Assembly: GCA_012719255.1 (NCBI GenBank)
Contig: JAAYAS010000273.1
Span: 1 to 5,359, forward strand
DNA: 5,359 nt
Source: Microbacteriaceae bacterium
GTDB lineage: Bacteria > Actinomycetota > Actinomycetes > Actinomycetales > Microbacteriaceae
Reading direction: 5' to 3'
Shown: positions 1 through 2,870 of the stretch, piece after piece
How the letters are laid out: every line of letters begins with the position of its first letter
How positions within the stretch are numbered: position 1 is the first letter of the stretch
Made by a program: the position numbers and the translations under genes
Notes under the pieces: model-generated
What the model was told of the DNA's origin: nothing
The model's input: the letters and a program-made list of their open reading frames with translations, nothing else
Database searches by the model: none

Positions 1-150
1 ACGAGTCAGCTCATCGTCATCACCCACCAGAAGCGCACGATGGAGATCGCCGACGCGCTCTACGGCGTCTCGATGCACCGCGACGGCATCTCCACCGTCG
101 TCGGCCAGCGCATCCGCGAGCTCGCCCCCGTCGGCGACGGCGACGACTGA
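1..150 (+). CDS. smc: Chromosome segregation protein SMC, C-terminal end (partial)
   Basis: This is the last 49 codons of an SMC ATPase, reading in frame from base 1 to a TGA stop at 148-150. The visible peptide runs TSQLIVITHQKRTMEIADAL and continues with YGVSMHRDGISTVVGQR, which is the hallmark C-terminus of actinobacterial SMC: the beta strand, then the ITHQ H-loop (switch) histidine of the ABC-type head, then the ADALYGVSM helix-strand. SMC dimers act with ScpA/ScpB to organise and segregate the chromosome in the nucleoid. The last residues (ELAPVGDGDD) form an acidic, poorly conserved tail. The coiled coil, hinge and N-terminal head lie outside the window to the left. In many bacteria ftsY follows smc; here a GyrI-like gene follows instead. 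Confidence in the family is high because the H-loop segment is nearly diagnostic; the rest of the gene cannot be judged. Confidence 0.93.
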   Translation, partial: TSQLIVITHQKRTMEIADALYGVSMHRDGISTVVGQRIRELAPVGDGDD

Positions 151-222
151 CCCGGTCGAGCGATTCCCCGGGCGCACCGGCTATCGTGAGCGGGACCTGC
201 GCAGAGGATCGTTCGGGAAATA

Positions 223-253
223 CTGACCGATCGGTCACTTTCATGGGTAGGCT
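223..253 (+). promoter_or_regulatory. Candidate promoter of the first GyrI-like gene
   Basis: CTGACC at 223-228 (four of six matches to TTGACA) and TAGGCT at 248-253 (fits TANNNT) are separated by 19 bp, slightly longer than ideal. The TetR-type palindrome overlaps the -35 box and the first half of the spacer. A start of transcription around 260 would give a leader of about 50 nt. A second TANNNT box, TATCGT at 182-187, is an alternative upstream -10 without a convincing -35. Assignment is by pattern only. Confidence 0.4.
224..237. promoter_or_regulatory. TetR-type operator palindrome
   Basis: TGACCGATCGGTCA is a perfect 14-bp palindrome with no spacer, centred between 230 and 231, 72 bp before the start codon of the GyrI-like gene at 309. 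Its core ACCGATCGGT is the sort of site bound by TetR-family repressors. It overlaps the -35 side of a candidate promoter, the position expected for repression by blocking RNA polymerase. No TetR gene is in the window, so the regulator would be encoded elsewhere. The palindrome is seen directly; the TetR assignment is inference from its shape and position. Confidence 0.68.
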
Positions 254-308
254 GTTGGCACCCGGTTGCTCGCGCGAGCCGGAAACCCATCCGACGAAGG
301 AGTCGCAT

Positions 309-797
309 ATGTCAGATCCCACCGTTACCGAGCCGGCATTCCTCACGCACAAGACCGTGCACGCGGCGATCGTCCGCGGCGTGGACGTGCCGGTCGAGGA
401 CATGATCCGCTTCCTCGACGCCGCGTTCACCGCGCTGCGCGCCGCGTCCGACGCGGCCGCCATCGCGGTCGACGGCTCGGGCTTCAGCGTCTACCACACC
501 GAGCTCGAGGGGCGGATCAGCCTCGACGCCGGCTTCCCGCTCATCGCCGCGCTCAACGCGCCCGTCGAGTTCAACGGCGTCACCATCGAGCCGGGCGAGC
601 TCGCCGGCGGCGACCTCGCCCGCGCCGTGCACACCGGCCCCTACACCGAGCTGCGCGCGAAGTGGCAGGAGTTCCTCGGCAACCTCGAGGAGCAGGGCAA
701 GAGCCCGAAGATGCCGTACGTCGAGGTGTACCGCAACGTGCCCTCGCCGCAGACCGAGCCCTGGAAGCTGCGCACCGACCTCTTCGCCTACGTCTAG
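309..797 (+). CDS. GyrI-like small-molecule-binding domain protein (paralog 1)
   Basis: This 162-residue soluble protein consists of a stand-alone GyrI-like (AraC effector-binding, SOUL/GyrI fold) domain without a DNA-binding domain. The N-terminal strand and helix (about 12-50) precede the FSVYHTELEG segment near 59-68 and the AGFPL strand near 74-78. The family signature HTGPYTEL is at 108-115, the MPYVEVY strand carrying the conserved Glu139 is at 135-141, and the closing PWKLRTDLFAYV is at 151-162, the usual ending of this family. Relatives bind cationic or hydrophobic drugs, inhibit gyrase (SbmC/GyrI), or hydrolyse cyclopropanoid toxins; which applies here cannot be told. The start at 309 is chosen because GAAGGAG (296-302) lies 6 nt upstream and because residues before this Met have no family resemblance. 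Two upstream in-frame starts (GTG 186, ATG 243) would translate through the operator and promoter. A strong terminator follows, so the gene is probably monocistronic, with expression likely controlled by the 224-237 operator. Confidence 0.88.
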   Translation: MSDPTVTEPAFLTHKTVHAAIVRGVDVPVEDMIRFLDAAFTALRAASDAAAIAVDGSGFSVYHTELEGRISLDAGFPLIAALNAPVEFNGVTIEPGELAGGDLARAVHTGPYTELRAKWQEFLGNLEEQGKSPKMPYVEVYRNVPSPQTEPWKLRTDLFAYV

Positions 798-818
798 GCC
801 GAAGCCCCTCGCGCGGCG

Positions 819-857
819 CGGCGGATGCGGCCCCCGACCGGGGCGCCGCATCCGCCG
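819..857 (+). terminator. Hairpin transcription terminator after the first GyrI-like gene
   Basis: A perfect 13-bp stem (819-831 with 845-857, arm CGGCGGATGCGGC) encloses a further 4-bp CCCC/GGGG stem (832-835 with 840-843) with the tetraloop GACC and a single bulged C at 844. It starts 21 bp after the TAG stop of the GyrI-like gene. There is no long T run after it (GTTCGCGTCT is nearby), which is common in high-GC actinobacterial terminators. The arms contain the heptamer GGATGCG and its complement CGCATCC. Confidence 0.75.
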
Positions 858-902
858 TTCGCGTCTCCGCGCCGAGTTCGCCTCGAAATCGCCGCTGCAA
901 CC

Positions 903-942
903 ATCTCGACCGGTACTCGCGCCCGCAAGTACCGGTCGAGAT
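903..942. repeat. Perfect 15-bp inverted repeat with 10-nt loop
   Basis: ATCTCGACCGGTACT at 903-917 is exactly complementary to AGTACCGGTCGAGAT at 928-942; the loop (918-927) is CGCGCCCGCA. An additional CGCCG (890-894) could pair with CGGCG (943-947) beyond an internal loop on the left side. Each arm itself contains the palindrome ACCGGT. It could be an operator dyad, a second terminator without a T run, or a copy of a dispersed intergenic repeat. No transposase or recombinase gene is nearby. The match is seen directly; the role is unknown. Confidence 0.8.
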
Positions 943-1095
943 CGGCGGCGGTGTCGGTTCGGATGGCACCAGCCCCGTGACACGCCGAGTTCGCGGCGTG
1001 CCGCTCCGCTGGCGCCACCACCGGCACGCGGGACGATGGGAGCGCGCAGACCGACCCCGGTCGAGGCTCCCGGCCCATTCCCGGCCCGGCGGCAC

Positions 1096-1101
1096 TAGCG
1101 T
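1096..1101 (+). promoter_or_regulatory. Candidate -10 box for the second GyrI-like gene and methyltransferase
   Basis: TAGCGT in the context GGCACTAGCGTGACG fits the TANNNT -10 pattern and lies 79 bp before the start codon at 1181. No good -35 is seen at the expected distance (GCCCAT at 1073-1078 for a 17-bp spacer). If used, transcription would begin near 1108, placing the whole tandem repeat inside the leader RNA. Confidence 0.35.
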
Positions 1102-1112
1102 GACGCGCGACA

Positions 1113-1163
1113 GCGCATCCCAGCCGGCGACGGCGCATCCGAGCCGGCGACGCGCATCCCAGC
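1113..1163 (+). repeat. 20-bp tandem repeat, two full copies plus a partial third
   Basis: The units are GCGCATCCCAGCCGGCGACG (1113-1132) and GCGCATCCGAGCCGGCGACG (1133-1152), differing at one base. A partial third copy, CGCATCCCAGC, occupies 1153-1163 and follows without a gap, with its leading G shared with unit 2. The array ends 3 bp before the GAGGAG ribosome binding site of the gene at 1181. The unit is 20 bp, not a multiple of three, and lies outside the coding region, so gain or loss of a copy would alter leader length but not reading frame. Confidence 0.8.
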
Positions 1164-1180
1164 ACCGAGGAGCGACGGCC

Positions 1181-1687
1181 ATGTCGACGATCACCGATCC
1201 CGAGTACATCGACTTCCCCGGCACGCCGACCGCGGTCGTGCGGCGCGAAGCGCTGCCCGTCGCCGAGATGGTCGAGTTCATGGACTCGACCTTCCGCGCG
1301 CTCGGCGCCGCGATCGGGGCGGGGCTGGTCGCGCCGACCGGTCCGGCGTTCTCGCGCTACGACACCGAGTTCACCGACACGGTGACGATCGAGGCCGGCT
1401 TCCCGGTCGCCGAGCCGCTGGCCGGGCCGATCGAAGCGGCCGAGCCCGGCGGGCCGACGGTCGTCGGCTCGTCGCTGCCGGCCTGCGAGCTCGCGACCGC
1501 GAAGCACATCGGCCCCTACGACGGCCTGCCGGAGGCGTGGGCCGAGTTCGCCGGCCGCATCGCCGCGTCGGGCCGCGCGCTCGGCATGCCCGTGTGGGAG
1601 GCCTACGACACCGAGCCCACCCCCGACACCGACCCCGCGACCCTCGTCACCGGGCTCGCCGTGCCGGTGATCGCGCGGGCCGAGTAG
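1181..1687 (+). CDS. GyrI-like small-molecule-binding domain protein (paralog 2)
   Basis: This 168-residue stand-alone GyrI-like domain protein is related to the product of 309-797 but clearly diverged. Shared features in order are the V-x-E-M-x-x-F-x-D helix near 27-35, FSRYDTEF at 57-64, EAGFPV at 71-76, HIGPYDGLPEAW at 109-120, and MPVWEAY at 136-142 with Glu140 matching Glu139 of paralog 1. It lacks the RTDLFAYV ending of paralog 1 and ends TGLAVPVIARAE. No DNA-binding domain, signal peptide or membrane segment is visible. Family roles are drug or ligand binding, gyrase protection, or hydrolysis of cyclopropanoid compounds; the substrate is not known here. The ATG at 1181 is chosen because GAGGAG (1167-1172) lies 8 nt upstream and homology begins soon after. 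The methyltransferase gene starts 4 bp after its stop, so the two are probably cotranscribed. Confidence 0.86.
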   Translation: MSTITDPEYIDFPGTPTAVVRREALPVAEMVEFMDSTFRALGAAIGAGLVAPTGPAFSRYDTEFTDTVTIEAGFPVAEPLAGPIEAAEPGGPTVVGSSLPACELATAKHIGPYDGLPEAWAEFAGRIAASGRALGMPVWEAYDTEPTPDTDPATLVTGLAVPVIARAE

Positions 1688-1691
1688 CCGC

Positions 1692-2309
1692 GTGGCCGCC
1701 CGCGCCGACTCGTGGGACCGGCTCGCCCCGCGCTACGACGCGGCGAGCGCGCCGATCGAGCGGCGGTTCTTCGCCGCGGCCCGAGCGTGGGTCGCCGAGC
1801 GGGCGGTGGGCGAGGTGCTCGAGCTCGCGGTCGGCACCGGCCGCACCTTCGAGCACTACGGCCCCGACGCCGCGGTCACCGCGACCGACGTCAGCGCGGG
1901 GATGCTCGCGCTCGCCCGCGAGCGGGCCGCGCGGCTCGGCCTCGAGGCGCGCTTCGCGCAGGCGGATGCGGCGCGGCTGCCGTTCGGCGACGGCGAGTTC
2001 GACAGCGCGGTGATGCTGTTCTCGCTCTGCGGCGTCGACGACGTCGGCGCGGTGGTCGCGGAGGCGGCGAGGGTGCTGCGTCCCGGCGGCCGGCTGCTGC
2101 TCGCCGATCACGTCGCGGCGGCGAACCCGCTGCTGCGGGCGGGGCAGCACCTGCTCGAGCCGCTCGCGATCGCGCTGCACGGCGAGCGGTTCACGCGCCG
2201 GCCGATGCGCGAGGTGCGCGCGCTCGGGCTCGAGGTCGTCGAGTCGCGCCGCACGCACGGCGGCCTCATCGAGGCGCTGCACGCGCGGACGGGCTCGCGG
2301 GCCGGCTAG
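1692..2309 (+). CDS. Class I SAM-dependent methyltransferase (UbiE/PmtA-like)
   Basis: This 205-residue protein has the Methyltransf_11 layout. An N-terminal SWDRLAPRYD cap segment (7-16) leads into motif I VLELAVGTGR (42-51), which binds S-adenosylmethionine. The acidic Asp66 in ATDVS contacts the ribose, followed by the DAARLPF motif (92-98), the FDSAVMLFSL strand-helix (103-112), and VLRPGGRLLLADHV (128-141). The C-terminal part (LLEPLAIALHGERFTRRP, 154-171) resembles PmtA/UbiE-type actinobacterial methyltransferases of lipids, quinones or small molecules; the acceptor is unknown. The start is a GTG at 1692, 4 bp after the stop of the GyrI-like gene. No good ribosome binding site precedes it, so translation may depend on coupling to the upstream gene. 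It converges with the minus-strand gene, leaving 9 bp between stop codons. Family is confident; pairing with a GyrI-like protein hints at a small-molecule acceptor, by inference only. Confidence 0.9.
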   Translation: MAARADSWDRLAPRYDAASAPIERRFFAAARAWVAERAVGEVLELAVGTGRTFEHYGPDAAVTATDVSAGMLALARERAARLGLEARFAQADAARLPFGDGEFDSAVMLFSLCGVDDVGAVVAEAARVLRPGGRLLLADHVAAANPLLRAGQHLLEPLAIALHGERFTRRPMREVRALGLEVVESRRTHGGLIEALHARTGSRAG

Positions 2310-2318
2310 CGGCGGGCG

Positions 2319-2735
2319 CTACCCGACGAGCTCGACGAGCCGGTCGAGCGAGCGCTCCCAGCCGTCGCGGTGGCCCTCGGCGGCCTCCGGGTCGGTGAAC
2401 CCGGCGTGCACGAGCTCGAGGTCGGTGTCGCCGCCGTCGGCCTCGGCGAGCGAGATCGCGACGTGCGTCGCCGGCTCGGGCTCGGGCATCCAGCCCCAGG
2501 TGAAGGCGAGCAGCGACTCGGGCACGACCTCGGTGTACTCGCCGACCGCGACGTACTCGCCGCCCATGTCGGCGCGGTACTCGCCGCCGACGCGCGGGTC
2601 GGCGGCGACGGCGAGCTCGAGCTCGGGGTTGGGGCAGAACCAGCGGTCGAGCAGCCCGGGCTCGACGAGGTGGCGCCACACGGTCGGGCGGTCGGCGTTG
2701 AGGGTGCGGCGCACGCGCGCCTCGGGGGTCGTCAT
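2319..2735 (-). CDS. AHSA1-type SRPBCC-fold protein
   Basis: This 138-residue protein of the Bet v1-like SRPBCC superfamily is closest to the AHSA1 (activator of Hsp90 ATPase homologue 1-like) group common in actinobacteria. Visible signatures are the opening helix TVWRHLVEPGLLDRWFCP (18-35), PRVGGEYRADMGGEYVAVGEYTEV (47-70), the strand LLAFTWGW (75-82), TDLELVHAGF (104-113), and the terminal helix GHRDGWERSLDRLVEL (121-136). Such domains form a deep hydrophobic cavity for lipids or other small molecules; bacterial members are usually of unknown function and are not shown to act on Hsp90. The ATG at 2735 is used because homology starts right after it and GGGCGAG lies about 9 nt upstream; a GTG 18 nt further upstream is a weaker alternative. 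The stop (TAG) is 9 bp from the stop of the convergent methyltransferase gene, and the helicase diverges from it across 135 bp. Confidence 0.88.
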   Translation of the reverse strand: MTTPEARVRRTLNADRPTVWRHLVEPGLLDRWFCPNPELELAVAADPRVGGEYRADMGGEYVAVGEYTEVVPESLLAFTWGWMPEPEPATHVAISLAEADGGDTDLELVHAGFTDPEAAEGHRDGWERSLDRLVELVG

Positions 2736-2870
2736 GCCGGGATGCTCGCCCACCGGCCCGTGCGGCCGCTGGGCGCCGCATGGGGATGCGCTGACGGTGG
2801 CAGGCGGGGGAGCGCCGCGGGCGGCTCCGGTCGGGCTCGTGTCGGGGGCCCGTGGGAGGATCGACGGAAC
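2736..2870. other. Divergent intergenic region between AHSA1 gene and helicase
   Basis: These 135 bp must hold the promoters of both the minus-strand AHSA1 gene and the plus-strand helicase. The helicase ribosome binding site GGGAGGA (2854-2860) is clear. CTGACG at 2791-2796 resembles a -35 box but no TANNNT box follows at the proper distance. No TANNNT box is convincing on the minus strand. One GGATGCG heptamer lies at 2784-2790. No palindromic operator is seen. Confidence 0.5.

Larger units (their letters stand above)
798..1180. other. 383-bp structured intergenic region between the two GyrI-like genes
   Basis: No convincing gene lies here: in-frame extensions through it are arginine-rich and lack family resemblance. 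It holds, in order, a terminator hairpin (819-857), a perfect 15-bp inverted repeat (903-942), a 7-bp hairpin CACGCCG/CGGCGTG (981-987 with 994-1000, 6-nt loop), a two-part hairpin (GGGAGC 1038-1043 with GCTCCC 1066-1071, enclosing GACCG/CGGTC at 1049-1053/1058-1062), a TAGCGT box (1096-1101) and a 20-bp tandem repeat (1113-1163). A 12-bp direct repeat, CGCCGAGTTCGC at 870-881 and 983-994, flanks the 15-bp inverted repeat. The smaller hairpins may be chance in such GC-rich DNA. Confidence 0.7.

Noticed and set aside
151..172. CCCGG/CCGGG hairpin after smc as a terminator
   Set aside because: Only 5 bp with a 12-nt loop and no T run; too weak in DNA of this composition.
186..308. Upstream in-frame starts (GTG 186, ATG 243) for the first GyrI-like gene
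   Set aside because: No ribosome binding site, no family resemblance in the extra residues, and the extension would cross the operator and promoter; ATG 309 has GAAGGAG 6 nt upstream.
903..942. Inverted repeat as the end of an insertion sequence
   Set aside because: No transposase or fragment of one is present in the window, and the two arms are only 10 nt apart.
266..1180. Long in-frame N-terminal extension of the second GyrI-like gene
   Set aside because: The extension is an arginine-rich shifted frame over the first GyrI-like gene and its terminator; ATG 1181 has GAGGAG 8 nt upstream.
2856..2861. GAGGAT as a -10 box for a leaderless helicase transcript
   Set aside because: It lacks the leading T, has no -35, and is better explained as part of the GGGAGGA ribosome binding site.
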